Part shown: positions 19,502-30,344 of the stretch, piece by piece | How the letters are laid out: every line of letters begins with the position of its first letter | How positions within the stretch are numbered: the first letter of the stretch is position 1 | Source: Gammaproteobacteria bacterium | Lineage (GTDB): Bacteria > Pseudomonadota > Gammaproteobacteria > SZUA-140 | DNA: 38,247 nt | Direction of reading: 5' to 3' | Assembly: GCA_015488555.1 (NCBI GenBank) | Contig: WFNO01000090.1 | Coordinates: forward strand, 1 to 38,247 | Program-made: the position numbers and the translations under genes | The notes under the pieces: generated by a model | What the model was told of the DNA's origin: nothing | Databases searched by the model: none | The model's input: the letters and a program-made list of their open reading frames with translations, nothing else

Positions 19502-19539
19502 CTGCCGGCCCAGCCCATCCTGGCCGGCAGTCCATTATA
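19502..19539 (-). promoter_or_regulatory. Candidate promoter element and hairpin upstream of tRNA-Leu
   Basis: In the 291-base gap between tRNA-Lys and tRNA-Leu there is a perfect TATAAT on the minus strand (19534-19539) with a poor -35. Right after it is a 9-bp perfect inverted repeat, CTGCCGGCC and GGCCGGCAG (19502-19530, 11-base loop). No T-tract follows, so it is not a classic terminator. The rest of the gap shows nothing I recognise. Confidence 0.4.
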
Positions 19540-19778
19540 CCGGATTGGCGTATCGAATCGGTTCGGCCGCCCTGGTGCCAGGCAGCCCCTTCCACACCCG
19601 GCATCAATCCGACCTCCCCACACCGGCAAAGGCAGCGGGAACGGCGCCCGCCCGTGACCCGACGTAAGAAAGATGGTGGTGGCCAAAATGGAATCCAAGC
19701 GCGCGAGCCACATCCGGACAAATCCACCCGCATCGGTCCACTTCGGGATCATCCAGCGGTTCAGCGGCGGGATCAGGA

Positions 19779-19854
<76 letters not shown>

Positions 19855-19950
19855 GTGATATAGAAGAGTAATTCCAGTTAAGTGAAGCACAACCGGCCCG
19901 GACACTGCAACACTTTGTGCGGCGAACAGCCGGGCGGGTGCATCGGGCAT

Positions 19951-20027
19951 TGGGGTGAGCGATGGGACTCGAACCCACGACAACCGGAATCACAATCCGG
20001 GGCTCTACCAACTGAGCTACGCCCACC
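19951..20027 (-). tRNA. tRNA-His (GTG)
   Basis: 77 bases counting the extra 5' G (-1) typical of tRNA-His and an encoded CCA. Acceptor G-GTGGGCG pairs with CGCTCAC-C; anticodon stem CCGGA around TTGTGAT (anticodon GTG); T arm GTGGGTTCGAGTCCCAT. Confidence 0.95.
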
Positions 20028-20044
20028 ATCGGTTCGTCGTACTG

Positions 20045-20121
20045 TGGCGCGCCCGGCAGGATTCGAACCTGCTACCCTCGGCTTAGAAGGCCGATGCTCT
20101 ATCCAGATGAGCTACGGGCGC
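20045..20121 (-). tRNA. tRNA-Arg (TCT)
   Basis: 77 bases including CCA. Acceptor GCGCCCG pairs with CGGGCGC-G-CCA; anticodon stem TCGGC/GCCGA around CTTCTAA (anticodon TCT); T arm GCAGGTTCGAATCCTGC. It lies 17 bases upstream of tRNA-His. Confidence 0.96.
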
Positions 20122-20210
20122 ATGGCCATCCTCCGCCTGCCGGCGGCGCGCTGACGGGTCCAGCCTCGGCATCGCCGGGTGCCACGCGGGACCCGCCGGC
20201 ATTGCTGAGA

Positions 20211-20287
20211 TGGTCGGGGTAGAGGGATTCGAACCCCCGACATCCAGCTCCCAAAGCTGGCGCGCTACCAGGCTGCGCTATACCCCG
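20211..20287 (-). tRNA. tRNA-Pro (TGG)
   Basis: 77 bases including CCA. Acceptor CGGGGTA pairs with TACCCCG-A-CCA; D arm TAGCGCAGCCTGGTAGCGC; anticodon stem CCAGC/GCTGG around TTTGGGA (anticodon TGG); T arm GGGGTTCGAATCCCT. First gene of the cluster after its promoter. Confidence 0.96.
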
Positions 20288-20352
20288 TCGACATCGGCAT
20301 TGGTCACCGCTGCTGGCCCCGAGCGACACCGTATACGAAATCAAGGGTGTGG

Positions 20353-20381
20353 ATGATACGCCGCCATCTCAATGGCGTCAA
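20353..20381 (-). promoter_or_regulatory. Sigma70 promoter of the Pro-Arg-His-Lys-Leu tRNA cluster
   Basis: Minus strand TTGACG (20376-20381) and TATCAT (20353-20358) with exactly 17 bases between, about 65 bases upstream of tRNA-Pro and just beyond the MFS gene stop. Strong match in the right place. Confidence 0.75.
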
Positions 20382-20408
20382 ACCATCCGCCTCATGCTGG
20401 GACCGCGG

Positions 20409-21542
20409 TCATTCCTGCTTTTCAATGGGCAGCGCGCGTGCGAGCAACAGCGCCACGGCGCTCACCGCGGCGGCGGAGAGATAGGTGGCCTCCGCCCCCA
20501 TGCCCTGCCACAGGTAGCCGCTCAAGAGGCTCCCGGCCGCACCTCCGGCACCGAAACTCACGCTGCTGTAGAGGGCCTGCCCGCGGCCCTGGTGGCGATC
20601 GCGGAAATACCGGTGCACCAGGGTGATGGCCACCGCATGATAGAGACCGAAGCTCGCGGCGTGCAGCAGCTGGGCCGCGGCCAGCACCGGCAGCACGTTC
20701 ACGAAGCCGGCGATGAGCACCCAGCGCAGGGTGGTGAGCAACAGGCTGGCGAACAGCAGGCGGCGGACGCCGAAACGCGGCAACAGCCGGTGCATGAACA
20801 GAAACACGACGATCTCGGCAATCACGCCCAGGGCCCAGAGCTGGCCGATGAGACTGCGGCCGTAGCCGTGCGCCTCCAGATAGATGGAATAGAAGGTGTA
20901 GTACGGGCCGTGACTGAGCTGCATGAGAAAACACACCAGCAGAAGGACCTGAACCTCGCGGCGCCGCAGCACCTCGCCGATGGCCCCGGCCGGCTGCCGG
21001 GATGGCGGGCACGGGCCGTCTTCGAGGGCCAGCGTGCCAAGCCACAGACAAGCCAGCAGGACCACCAGCACCACCGGCAACAGCTGCGCCCCCCATCCCT
21101 GGAGCACCGGTCCCAGGCCGGCCACCGCGACGATGAAGCCCACGGAACCCCACAGGCGCACCCGGCTGTAGCGATGCACAGCCGGTCCCAGGCGGTTCAG
21201 GGTATAGGCCTCGAATTGTGGCAGTGCGGCATTCCAGAAGAAGCTGAAGATCACCGTGACCAGCATCAGCCAGGCGAATTCCTGGCGCCAGAGCACTCCA
21301 GAGAAGGCGACGAGGGCCGCCAGCGCCGCCCCGCGCACGATGTACATGGGGCGCCCGTGATGATCGGCGAGCCAACCCCAGAGATAGGGCGCCACCAGTT
21401 TGGTGGCCATGAGCGCGGCCACCAGCTCGCCGATGTCGCCGGCCGCGAAACCCAAGGACTGGAGATACAGGCCCCAGTAAGGAATGAGCGCCCCCAGGGT
21501 GGCGAAATACCAGAAATAGAAATTGGAGAGGCGGAGATACAT
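20409..21542 (-). CDS. MFS transporter of the 3-phenylpropionate (HcaT)-like family
   Basis: Twelve-helix inner-membrane transporter, 377 residues. The opening YLRLSNFYFWYFATLGALIPYWGLY and the cytoplasmic loop following helix 2, with LWGWLADHHGRP, match the MFS_1_like / phenylpropionate permease group; mid-protein RVRLWGSVGFIVA and the second-half SYYTFYSIYLEAHGYG-like segment (PYYTFYSIYLEAHGYG) also fit. Family members have been assigned aromatic acid or nucleoside uptake roles, but substrate here is unknown. In several gammaproteobacteria a gene of this family follows aroC, as it does here (105-base gap), which is suggestive only. It ends just before the tRNA cluster promoter. Confidence 0.85.
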   Translation of the reverse strand: MYLRLSNFYFWYFATLGALIPYWGLYLQSLGFAAGDIGELVAALMATKLVAPYLWGWLADHHGRPMYIVRGAALAALVAFSGVLWRQEFAWLMLVTVIFSFFWNAALPQFEAYTLNRLGPAVHRYSRVRLWGSVGFIVAVAGLGPVLQGWGAQLLPVVLVVLLACLWLGTLALEDGPCPPSRQPAGAIGEVLRRREVQVLLLVCFLMQLSHGPYYTFYSIYLEAHGYGRSLIGQLWALGVIAEIVVFLFMHRLLPRFGVRRLLFASLLLTTLRWVLIAGFVNVLPVLAAAQLLHAASFGLYHAVAITLVHRYFRDRHQGRGQALYSSVSFGAGGAAGSLLSGYLWQGMGAEATYLSAAAVSAVALLLARALPIEKQE

Positions 21543-21647
21543 GAAGCCTGCAGAAGGATCACGCCCGTAAAGTCATCCGGATGTCTACCGAAGCGGCACC
21601 AGCCGCCCCACACGGGCGCGCGATCGCCGCCTTCATCGATGCACCGC

Positions 21648-22745
21648 TCAGGGGGCGGGGGGAATGACGGGGGTCTGCGAACGCACCCCGGCGTTCTGGG
21701 CCCGATGGCGCAGCATGTGATCCATGAGCACGATGGCCAGCATGGCCTCGGCGATGGGCGTGGCCCGGATGCCCACGCAGGGATCGTGGCGCCCCTTGGT
21801 GACCACCTCCACCGGCCGGCCGTGCACGTCCACGCTGCGCGCCGGCAGGCGCAGGCTGGAAGTGGGCTTGAGGGCGAGGCTCACCAGGATGTCCTGGCCG
21901 CTGGAGATACCGCCCAGGACACCGCCGGCGTGATTGCTAAGGAATCCCTCGGGCGTGATCTCGTCCCGGTGCTCGGTGCCCTTCTGCTCCACGCAAGCGA
22001 AACCCGCGCCGATCTCCACCCCCTTGACCGCGTTGATGCTCATCATGGCATGGGCGATGTCCGCATCCAGCCGGTCGAACACCGGCTCCCCCCAGCCGGG
22101 CGGCACGCCGCTGGCCACCACGTTGATGCGGGCGCCGATGGAATTGCCTTCCTTGCGCAGGGCGTCCATGAAGGCCTCCATCGCCGCCACCTTGGCGGCG
22201 TCGGGACAGAAGAAGGGATTGCGCTCCACCTCCTCCCAGTCCAGGGTCTCGGCGCGGATGGGGCCCAGTTGCGCCAGGTAGCCGCGGATGGTGACGCCGC
22301 AGTGCTCGCGCAGATATTTCTTGGCGATGCCCCCCGCCGCCACCCGCATGGCGGTCTCCCGGGCCGAGGAACGCCCGCCGCCACGAAAGTCACGGAAACC
22401 GTATTTCTGCTGGTAAGTATAGTCGGCGTGCCCGGGCCGGAAGCGGTCCTTGATCTCGGAATAGTCCTTGGAGCGCTGATCCACGTTGTAGATCAACAGG
22501 CCGATGGGCGTACCCGTGGTACGTCCCTCGAAGACACCGGACAGGATCTCCACCCGGTCCGCCTCCCGCCGCTGGGTGGTGTGGCGCGACTGCCCGGGCT
22601 TGCGCCGGTCCAGGTCGCGCTGCAGATCCGCCTCGCACAGAGACAGTCCCGGCGGACAGCCGTCCACGATACAGCCCAGGGCGGGACCATGGCTCTCGCC
22701 GAAGGTGGTGACGGTGAACAGTTTGCCGATGCTGTTGCCGGACAT
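21648..22745 (-). CDS. aroC: Chorismate synthase AroC
   Basis: Converts 5-enolpyruvylshikimate-3-phosphate to chorismate with reduced FMN, the last common step to aromatic amino acids, folate and quinones. I start at ATG 22745 ([20 protein letters not shown]), the conserved N-terminus; the track start is an upstream TTG. 365 residues, the normal monofunctional length. Signatures visible: [18 protein letters not shown] near residue 16-33, the [14 protein letters not shown] segment at about 105, [19 protein letters not shown] at about 125, and the C-terminal [17 protein letters not shown]. It lies downstream of hemN and prmB; prmB-aroC is a common gammaproteobacterial pair, with hemN inserted here. 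Confidence 0.97.
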   Translation of the reverse strand: MSGNSIGKLFTVTTFGESHGPALGCIVDGCPPGLSLCEADLQRDLDRRKPGQSRHTTQRREADRVEILSGVFEGRTTGTPIGLLIYNVDQRSKDYSEIKDRFRPGHADYTYQQKYGFRDFRGGGRSSARETAMRVAAGGIAKKYLREHCGVTIRGYLAQLGPIRAETLDWEEVERNPFFCPDAAKVAAMEAFMDALRKEGNSIGARINVVASGVPPGWGEPVFDRLDADIAHAMMSINAVKGVEIGAGFACVEQKGTEHRDEITPEGFLSNHAGGVLGGISSGQDILVSLALKPTSSLRLPARSVDVHGRPVEVVTKGRHDPCVGIRATPIAEAMLAIVLMDHMLRHRAQNAGVRSQTPVIPPAP

Positions 22746-22830
22746 GGCAGAAAGATACAGGAGGCCGGGGATCGGAGACAAGGAAAAGCCGTACCGCTCG
22801 ACCGGCGGGTGGCGGGAAGCGGCGCGGCCC

Positions 22831-24219
22831 TCAGATCACTTTGGAAAAACGCTGGACCGGCCGCTCCCGCAGATATTTGTCGAAGACCATGCAGATGTTC
22901 CGGATCAGAAGCCGGCCCGCGGGCCACACGCGGATGGCGGTGGGCTCCAGGACCAGCAGGCCGTCGGTCTCCATCTGCCGCAGCTCCTGCAATTCCGCGG
23001 CGAAATACTCGGAGAAAACGATGCCATGGGCCCTTTCCACCACCGGATACTCCAGTTCGAAATGGCAGATGAGCCGGGTGATGACCTCGCGCCGTAGGCG
23101 ATCGTCGGCCGACAGGCGCACCCCCCGGTACACCGGCAGGCGGTCCAGCGCCAGGCGCTTGCGGTAGGCTTCCGTGTCCTTGACGTTCTGGGCGTAACAG
23201 TCCCCCACCATGCTGATGGAGGTCACCCCCAGGCCGACGAGGTCGCATTCGGCGTGGGTGGAATAGCCCTGGAAGTTGCGGTAGAGCGTTCCTTCACGCT
23301 GCGCCACCGCCAGTTCGTCCCCGGGCCGGGCGAAGTGATCCATGCCGATGTAGACATAGCCCGCGGCCGTGAGCTGCTCTATGGTCTGTTGCAGGATGGC
23401 CAGCTTCTCCGCCGGCGCCGGCAGATCCTCGGCCCGGATGCGGCGCTGGGGTTTGAACAGCTCCGGCAGGTGGGCGTAGTTGAACACCGACAGGCGGTCG
23501 GGTCCGGCGGCAATGACCTTCTCCACCGTGCGCCCGAAACTGTCCGTGCTCTGGTGGGGCAGGCCATAGATGAGATCCACGCTCACGGACTTAAAGCCCG
23601 CCTCCCGGGCCTGTTCCAGCACGCGGAAGGTCTGCTCCTCGGTCTGGATGCGGTTCACGGCCCGCTGCACCCGGGGATCGAAGTCCTGCACCCCCATGCT
23701 CATGCGATTGAAGCCCAACTCGCGCAGGAAGCGGATGGTGTCCTCTTGCACCTCTCGGGGATCGATCTCGATGGAATACTCGCCGCCGTCGTCCTCGCGC
23801 AGGGTGAAATGGCGCCGGGTCTGCGCCATCAGATCGGCCATCTGCCGGTGGCTGATGAAGGTGGGCGTGCCCCCGCCCCAATGCAACTGATCGACCACGC
23901 GCGCGCGCGGGAACAGCGCCCCCTGCAGGGCGATCTCGCGATGCAGATCCTCCAGATAGGGTCCGGCATGGGCCCGGTTCTTGGTGGCGATCTTGTTGCA
24001 GGCGCAGTAGAAACACAGGGTGTCGCAGAAAGGGATGTGTAAGTACAGGGACAGCGGCCGCAACACGGGCTCGGCATTGGCGGCGGCGGCACAGGCCCGG
24101 TAGTCCGCCTCTCCGAAGCCCTCGTGGAATTGCACGGCGGTGGGATAGGAAGTATAGCGGGGCCCGCTCTTGTCGTAGCGGCGGATGAGTTCGAGATTGA
24201 ATACGATGGACTGGTCCAT
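22831..24219 (-). CDS. hemN: Oxygen-independent coproporphyrinogen III oxidase HemN (radical SAM)
   Basis: Anaerobic heme synthesis enzyme that decarboxylates coproporphyrinogen III to protoporphyrinogen IX, cytoplasmic. The start at 24219 ([26 protein letters not shown]) is chosen because AAAGGAAAAGG precedes it and the sequence matches HemN from this point. 462 residues (E. coli 457). The radical-SAM cluster motif is intact: Cys65, Cys69, Cys72 with the additional Cys74 ([10 protein letters not shown]); the segments [35 protein letters not shown] and YGLPHQS are all typical of true HemN rather than the HemW paralogue. I saw no clear FNR/Anr site upstream, although hemN is often under such control. 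It sits between prmB and aroC. Confidence 0.96.
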   Translation of the reverse strand: MDQSIVFNLELIRRYDKSGPRYTSYPTAVQFHEGFGEADYRACAAAANAEPVLRPLSLYLHIPFCDTLCFYCACNKIATKNRAHAGPYLEDLHREIALQGALFPRARVVDQLHWGGGTPTFISHRQMADLMAQTRRHFTLREDDGGEYSIEIDPREVQEDTIRFLRELGFNRMSMGVQDFDPRVQRAVNRIQTEEQTFRVLEQAREAGFKSVSVDLIYGLPHQSTDSFGRTVEKVIAAGPDRLSVFNYAHLPELFKPQRRIRAEDLPAPAEKLAILQQTIEQLTAAGYVYIGMDHFARPGDELAVAQREGTLYRNFQGYSTHAECDLVGLGVTSISMVGDCYAQNVKDTEAYRKRLALDRLPVYRGVRLSADDRLRREVITRLICHFELEYPVVERAHGIVFSEYFAAELQELRQMETDGLLVLEPTAIRVWPAGRLLIRNICMVFDKYLRERPVQRFSKVI

Positions 24220-24401
24220 GGGCCTTTTCCTTTCCAGCGGCTGGTGGCGATTCTGGCAGGCTGTTGCAATGCTACTTACGCGGCGCGTTCCGGTTGAAAA
24301 TGGCCTCGAAATGCTCACCATTTGTAAACTGCATTTTCCCGGCCATTCTCGCCTGGTCTCGCACTCGCCCGAGCGAATTCCAACGGCCCGCCAAAGGCCT
24401 A

Positions 24402-25343
24402 TTATAGCCCAAGGGCCTCGGGCCGGGTGGGCAAGGCGCTGGCCGGCAGCACGAACACGCCCTCCCCACCGCGCGTAAACTCCGGCCAGACGAAGGGCAG
24501 GAACGGCAGGCGCCGCTCCAGGGCTTCACGGGCGGCGCCCACCTCCACCACCAGCAGGCCGTGCGGCCGCAGATGCCGGCGGGCCTCGCGCAGGATGCGC
24601 AGGATATACTCCAGGCCTTCGTCCCCAGCCCGCAGCCCGTGCTCCGGCTCGTGCCGGTACTCGGGGGGCAGGCCGGCCAGCTCCTGCGGGCTCACATAGG
24701 GTGGATTGCTGACGATGAGATCGTAACGCGCGCCGCCCAGGGCGGCGAACAGATCGGAATGCACGGGGCGCACGCGCTGCCCCAGACCGTGACGGCGGAT
24801 GTTGTAGCGCGCCACCGCCAGGGCGTCGGTGGAGAGGTCTGCAGCATCTATCTCCGCCTCGGGAAAGGCATAGGCGCAGGCGATGGCGATGCAGCCGCAG
24901 CCGGTGCCGAGGTCCAGGATGCGGCGCACCTCCGCCTGCGGCTCCAGCCAGGGCGCGAATCCCGCATCGATGAGTTCGGCGATGGGAGAGCGGGGAATTA
25001 ATACCCGCTCGTCCACATAGAACCGCAGGCCGCAGAACCAGGCCTCGCGCGTGAGATAGGCCGCCGGCCGGCGTTCCTCGATGCGGCGGCGGATCAGGTC
25101 CACCACCGCCTGCCGCTCTCCGGCAGTGAGCGCGGTATCGAAAACCGGTGCAGGAACCTCGGGTGGCAGCCCCAGTGCATGCAGGGCCAAGTAGGCGGCC
25201 TCGTCCCCGGGGGCCGCCAGTCCGTGGCCGCAACACACGCCCGCCTCTTCCAGGCGTGCCGCCCCCCACCGGATCCACTCCCCCAGGGTCTGCAGCGCCT
25301 TCAGTTCCCGTACCGCCTCCCGCAGGCGTTTCACCTCGTCCAT
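24402..25343 (-). CDS. prmB: 50S ribosomal protein L3 N5-glutamine methyltransferase PrmB
   Basis: Methylates a glutamine of ribosomal protein L3 using S-adenosylmethionine. 313 residues (E. coli 310). The methyltransferase core carries motif I LDLGTGCGCIAI at 143-154 and the amide-methyltransferase motif NPPY at 213-216. The following PEYRHEPEHGLRAGDEGLEYILRIL is the PrmB version, which separates it from the release-factor methylase PrmC. The N-terminal helical part (DEVKRLREAVRELKALQTLGEWIRWG) is also PrmB-like. It is the first gene of the minus-strand group prmB-hemN-aroC-MFS, with 182 bases before hemN, so hemN may have its own promoter. It is divergent from ettA. Confidence 0.93.
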   Translation of the reverse strand: MDEVKRLREAVRELKALQTLGEWIRWGAARLEEAGVCCGHGLAAPGDEAAYLALHALGLPPEVPAPVFDTALTAGERQAVVDLIRRRIEERRPAAYLTREAWFCGLRFYVDERVLIPRSPIAELIDAGFAPWLEPQAEVRRILDLGTGCGCIAIACAYAFPEAEIDAADLSTDALAVARYNIRRHGLGQRVRPVHSDLFAALGGARYDLIVSNPPYVSPQELAGLPPEYRHEPEHGLRAGDEGLEYILRILREARRHLRPHGLLVVEVGAAREALERRLPFLPFVWPEFTRGGEGVFVLPASALPTRPEALGL

Positions 25344-25468
25344 CCCCGTATTTTACTCCCGGGGCCATCCCGTTGAAAGCAGACCGGAAGTCGAATGGCG
25401 GTGGGATGGAAAACGGGACAACCCCGCCGGCAGGGGCGCGGGCGCAGTCCGCTGCACGGTGATTGTGC

Positions 25469-25474
25469 TATGCT
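25469..25474 (+). promoter_or_regulatory. Candidate extended -10 promoter for the ettA operon
   Basis: TGCTATGCT (TGN plus TATGCT) about 50 bases before the ettA start; no convincing -35. It lies in the prmB-ettA divergent gap. Confidence 0.35.
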
Positions 25475-25522
25475 TTGGCCGCATCACTTCCAATCGGACA
25501 TCCAAGATCGAGCAGTCACACC

Positions 25523-27183
<1,661 letters not shown>

Positions 27184-27187
<4 letters not shown>

Positions 27188-27942
27188 CCCCTCCCCACCC
27201 CTTGAGCCGGCGGCAACTGGAGGTGCTGGCAGCGCTGGAGATCCCGGTGTGGCGCCGGACCGCGGCGGACGACCGTCCGCAGGAAAACAGGAAGAAGGAT
27301 AACGATACGGCAGTCAATTTCGATCATCACGGCCTCGATCATGCCGATCTCGATCGGCTCGATTGGGAGGCCCTGGAGGCCCGGGTGGCCCGCTGCACCC
27401 TGTGCGAACTGCACAAGACCCGCACCCAGACCGTGTTCGGTGTGGGCAACCGGGAGGCGGACTGGCTCATCGTGGGCGAAGCCCCGGGCGCGGACGAGGA
27501 CCGCCAGGGCGAACCCTTCGTGGGGCGGGCCGGCCAACTGCTCAACGAGATGCTGCGGGCCATCGGCCTGCGCCGCGAGGAGGTCTACATCGCCAACATC
27601 CTCAAGTGCCGCCCGCCCCGCAACCGCGACCCCCGCCCGGAGGAAGTGGTCCGGTGCGAACCCTATCTGCAACGCCAGGTGGCCCTGCTGCAGCCGCACA
27701 TCATCCTGGCGCTGGGGCGCATCGCCGCCCAGAATCTGCTCAAGACCGACACCCCCATCGGCGCCATGCGCGGGCGCCGCTACCGCTACGGGGCGGCGGG
27801 CATCCCCGTGGTGGTCACCTACCACCCGGCCTACCTGCTGCGCTCGCCCAAGGAAAAGCGCAAGGTGTGGCTGGACCTCAAGTTCGCGCGGCAGGTTTTC
27901 GCCGAAACCCTGGAAAGCGAAGTAGAGGCGACGGCGTCATGA
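27184..27942 (+). CDS. Uracil-DNA glycosylase, family 4 (Fe-S type)
   Basis: Base-excision repair enzyme that removes uracil from DNA. The start ATG 27184 overlaps the ettA stop as ATGA, giving 252 residues; the long track ORF beginning at 26734 is a frame extension through ettA. The catalytic domain starts near residue 60: two cysteines in CTLC and two more in [17 protein letters not shown], the expected [4Fe-4S] ligands of family 4; motif [10 protein letters not shown] with [17 protein letters not shown]; and motif B YHPAYLLR. The first 60 residues are variable and rich in Asp, His and Arg; in related proteins this region has been described as a divergent, sometimes polymerase-interacting N-terminus, but nothing specific is visible here. 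Next gene overlaps as ATGA. Confidence 0.92.
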
Positions 27943-28502
27943 GCGCCGCCAGCGGCGAGTCCGGCGACACCCCGGCCCGGGATCCCCAAAAGGATGCCGG
28001 TGAAGATGTTGAAAGGGCCCGCGAGTCCGGGCCGAGTACGGCGCCGGCGAACACCCCGCTGGCGCTGCTCTATCGCCCCATGCGGGACGTGGACCTGCCC
28101 CAGGTGCTGGCCATCGAAGAAATGGCCTACGAATTCCCCTGGACGGAAGGCATCTTCCGGGACTGCCTGCGCATGGGCTACCACTGTTACGTGGCCGAGC
28201 AGGGCCGGCGCCTGGTGGCCTACGGCATCCTTTCCATCGGCGCCGGCGAATCCCATCTCCTCAACCTGTGCGTGCACCCCCATCACCGGCGCCGGGGGGT
28301 GGCACGCAAGCTGTTGGCCTTTCTCATGGACAAGGCCCGCAGCGCCGGTGTGGACAGCCTGATCCTGGAGGTCCGCCCCTCCAACACGGCCGCCATCCAG
28401 CTCTACCGCAGCCTGGGCTTCAACGAGGTGGGGCGGCGCCGGGATTATTACCCCGCCCGCGGCGGCCGCGAGGACGCCTTGATCCTTGCCCTCGAATTCT
28501 GA
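27939..28502 (+). CDS. rimI: Ribosomal protein S18 alanine N-acetyltransferase RimI, N-terminally extended
   Basis: GNAT acetyltransferase that modifies the N-terminal alanine of ribosomal protein S18. ATG 27939 overlaps the udg stop (ATGA), giving 187 residues; E. coli RimI has 148. The catalytic domain begins near residue 47 (LLYRPMRDVDLPQVLAIEE) and contains the acetyl-CoA loop VHPHHRRRGVARKLL, LEVRPSNTAAIQLYRSLGFNEVG and the terminal RRDYYPARGGREDALILAL, which is characteristic of RimI. The extra ~45 residues are acidic and disordered-looking (GESGDTPARDPQKDAGEDVE). No in-frame ATG or strong ribosome site suggests a later start, so the extension may be real. Last gene of the ettA-udg-rimI operon. 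Confidence 0.92.
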   Translation: MSAASGESGDTPARDPQKDAGEDVERARESGPSTAPANTPLALLYRPMRDVDLPQVLAIEEMAYEFPWTEGIFRDCLRMGYHCYVAEQGRRLVAYGILSIGAGESHLLNLCVHPHHRRRGVARKLLAFLMDKARSAGVDSLILEVRPSNTAAIQLYRSLGFNEVGRRRDYYPARGGREDALILALEF

Positions 28503-28505
28503 ATC

Positions 28506-28531
28506 CGGATTCGAATCCGAATCTTGGGTCA
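28506..28531. repeat. Palindrome between convergent rimI and leuA
   Basis: Overlapping palindromes built on ATCCGGATTCGAATCCGAAT. It lies in the 75-base gap between the two convergent stops and might form a hairpin on both strands, but there is no T-tract. Confidence 0.4.
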
Positions 28532-28577
28532 ATCCTGGGTCCGGGGTGCCCCCGCTGCCACGGCATTCACGCCTCGT

Positions 28578-30119
28578 TCATACCTGGGGATGGGCCCGCT
28601 GCACCGGCGCCAGGATCTTGTTGAGGGCGTTGATATAGGCCTTGGCCGAGGCGATGACGATGTCGGTGTCGGCACCCTGGCCGTTGACGATGCGCCCGGC
28701 CTTCTCCAGGCGCACGGTCACCTCTCCCTGCGAGTCGGTACCGCTGGTGATGGCGTTGACCGAATAGAGCTGCAATTCGGTGCCGCTGTCCACCAGGGAA
28801 TCGATGGCCTTGAAGGTGGCATCCACCGGACCGCTGCCCTCCGCCGTCACGTGGTGTTCCTCGCCATCGAACCACAGGGTGACCTCCGCCACCGGGCGCT
28901 CGCCGGTCTCGGAACAGACCCGCAGGGACACCAGCTTGAGGCGTTCGTTCTCGGCGGCCAGACTGGCATCCGTCACCAGGGCCTGGAGATCCTCGTCGTA
29001 GATCTCGTGTTTCTTGTCCGCCAGTTCCTTGAAGCGGGCGAAGGCCTCGTTGAGTTCTTCCTCGGACTCGAAGACGATGCCCAGTTCCTTGAGCCGGGTA
29101 CGGAAGGCATTGCGCCCCGAGTGCTTGCCCAGCACCATGCGGTTGGCACTCCAGCCCACGTCCTCGGCACGCATGATCTCGTAGGTCTCGCGGCTCTTGA
29201 GCACCCCGTCCTGGTGGATGCCCGACTCGTGGGCGAAGGCGTTGGCGCCGACGATGGCCTTGTTGGGCTGCACGGGAAAACCGGTGATACCGGACACCAG
29301 GCGGCTGGTGGGCACGATCTGGGTGGTGTCCAGCGCGGTATCGCAGGGAAAGAGATCCTGGCGCGTGCGCACCGCCATCACCACTTCCTCCAGGGCGGCG
29401 TTGCCGGCCCGTTCCCCCAGGCCATTGATGGTGCATTCCACCTGGCGCGCCCCGTTCAACACTGCCGCCAGCGAGTTGGCCACCGCCAACCCCAGGTCGT
29501 TGTGGCAGTGGACGGAGAACACCGCCCGATCCGAATTGGGCACCCGCTCGCGCAACTGGCGGATCAAGGCGCCGAACTGATCCGGCACGTTGTAACCCAC
29601 GGTGTCGGGAATGTTGACGGTGCTGGCACCGGCCTCGATGACCGCCTCCAGCACGCGGCAGAGAAAATCGATCTCGGAGCGACCGGCGTCCTCGGGCGAG
29701 AACTCCACGTCGTCCGTGTAGCGGCGGGCATGACGCACGGCCCACACCGCCTGCTCCAGTACCTGTTCCGGGCTCATGCGTAGTTTTCTCTGCATGTGGA
29801 TGGGCGAGGTGGCGATGAAGGTGTGGATGCGCGAGGCCTGTGCCTCGCGCAGGGCCTCGCCGGCCCGGTCGATGTCCTGTTCCAGGGCCCGCGCCAGGCC
29901 GCACACGCGGCTGTCACGCACGGCACGGGCCACGGCCTGCACCGCCTCGAAATCCCCGGGGCTGGCGATGGGAAATCCGGCTTCGATGACGTCCACGCGC
30001 ATGCGTTCCAGGGCCTTGGCGATACGCACCTTCTCGTCCCGGGTCATGGAGGCGCCGGGGCTTTGCTCGCCGTCCCGCAAGGTGGTGTCGAAGATGATCA
30101 AGCGCTCTTTGCTGTTCAT
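28578..30119 (-). CDS. leuA: 2-isopropylmalate synthase LeuA
   Basis: First committed enzyme of leucine synthesis: condenses acetyl-CoA with 2-oxoisovalerate. 513 residues, close to E. coli (523). The TIM-barrel active site opens with [16 protein letters not shown] (10-25) carrying the metal-binding Asp; [16 protein letters not shown] and the following [15 protein letters not shown] hold the metal His residues and loop. The C-terminal regulatory domain (about 390-510) with [10 protein letters not shown] and the [18 protein letters not shown] end is present, so leucine feedback inhibition is expected. ATG 30119 is preceded by GGAGC. It is last in the order ilvI-ilvH-ilvC-psd-pssA-leuA but separated from pssA by 366 bases holding its own promoter, a Leu-rich leader ORF and a hairpin. 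Confidence 0.97.
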   Translation of the reverse strand: MNSKERLIIFDTTLRDGEQSPGASMTRDEKVRIAKALERMRVDVIEAGFPIASPGDFEAVQAVARAVRDSRVCGLARALEQDIDRAGEALREAQASRIHTFIATSPIHMQRKLRMSPEQVLEQAVWAVRHARRYTDDVEFSPEDAGRSEIDFLCRVLEAVIEAGASTVNIPDTVGYNVPDQFGALIRQLRERVPNSDRAVFSVHCHNDLGLAVANSLAAVLNGARQVECTINGLGERAGNAALEEVVMAVRTRQDLFPCDTALDTTQIVPTSRLVSGITGFPVQPNKAIVGANAFAHESGIHQDGVLKSRETYEIMRAEDVGWSANRMVLGKHSGRNAFRTRLKELGIVFESEEELNEAFARFKELADKKHEIYDEDLQALVTDASLAAENERLKLVSLRVCSETGERPVAEVTLWFDGEEHHVTAEGSGPVDATFKAIDSLVDSGTELQLYSVNAITSGTDSQGEVTVRLEKAGRIVNGQGADTDIVIASAKAYINALNKILAPVQRAHPQV

Positions 30120-30180
30120 GGGCTGCTCCGCTGGGCATTCAGTGTAACCGACCTCCCCCGACCGGCAAAATGCGCGCCCG

Positions 30181-30213
30181 AAAAAAGGCCCGGAAAAAAC
30201 CGGAACTCCGGAT
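30181..30213 (-). terminator. Putative attenuator terminator in the leuA leader
   Basis: On the minus strand the sequence TCCGGAGTTCCGG, TTTTTT, CCGGGCC, TTTTTT can form a hairpin (CCGG with CCGG around six T, extended by G-T, G-C and A-T pairs) followed by a run of six T, and alternatively CCGGAGTTCCGG on itself. It lies between the leader ORF stop and the leuA start. Mutually exclusive pairings are the hallmark of an attenuator, but they were only read by eye. Confidence 0.55.
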
Positions 30214-30251
30214 GGGGGTGGATCAAAGGCGATGGAAAATGAAGAGTGTCT

Positions 30252-30338
30252 TTACGCGCTGCCCGCAGGCAGCAGCAGGAGCAGGCCGGCGCCGCGGCAC
30301 CGGCGCGAGGGAAACGGGATGATGAACGCGCAGTCCAT
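30252..30338 (-). CDS. Leucine-rich leader peptide of leuA (candidate leuL-type attenuator ORF)
   Basis: 28-codon ORF (MDCAFIIPFPS..., ending GLLLLLPAGSA) on the leuA strand, 132 bases before leuA. It contains five consecutive Leu codons (CTG CTC CTG CTG CTG) and an Ile pair, and is followed by a hairpin with T-tract. In enterobacterial leu operons a short peptide with a Leu run couples leucyl-tRNA supply to transcription attenuation; the layout here is the same. The sequence is not related to the E. coli LeuL peptide as far as I can see. The ATG coincides with the predicted transcription start of the promoter just upstream, so the mRNA may be leaderless; there is only a weak GGAA before the ATG. 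It is buried in the ORF track as the end of a longer frame that runs through the 15-bp repeats. Confidence 0.65.
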   Translation of the reverse strand: MDCAFIIPFPSRRCRGAGLLLLLPAGSA

Positions 30339-30344
30339 GTTTCC

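Noticed and set aside
24220-24401. FNR/Anr site before hemN
   Set aside because: No TTGAT-N4-ATCAA match; the nearest TTGAA...CGAA pattern has wrong spacing.
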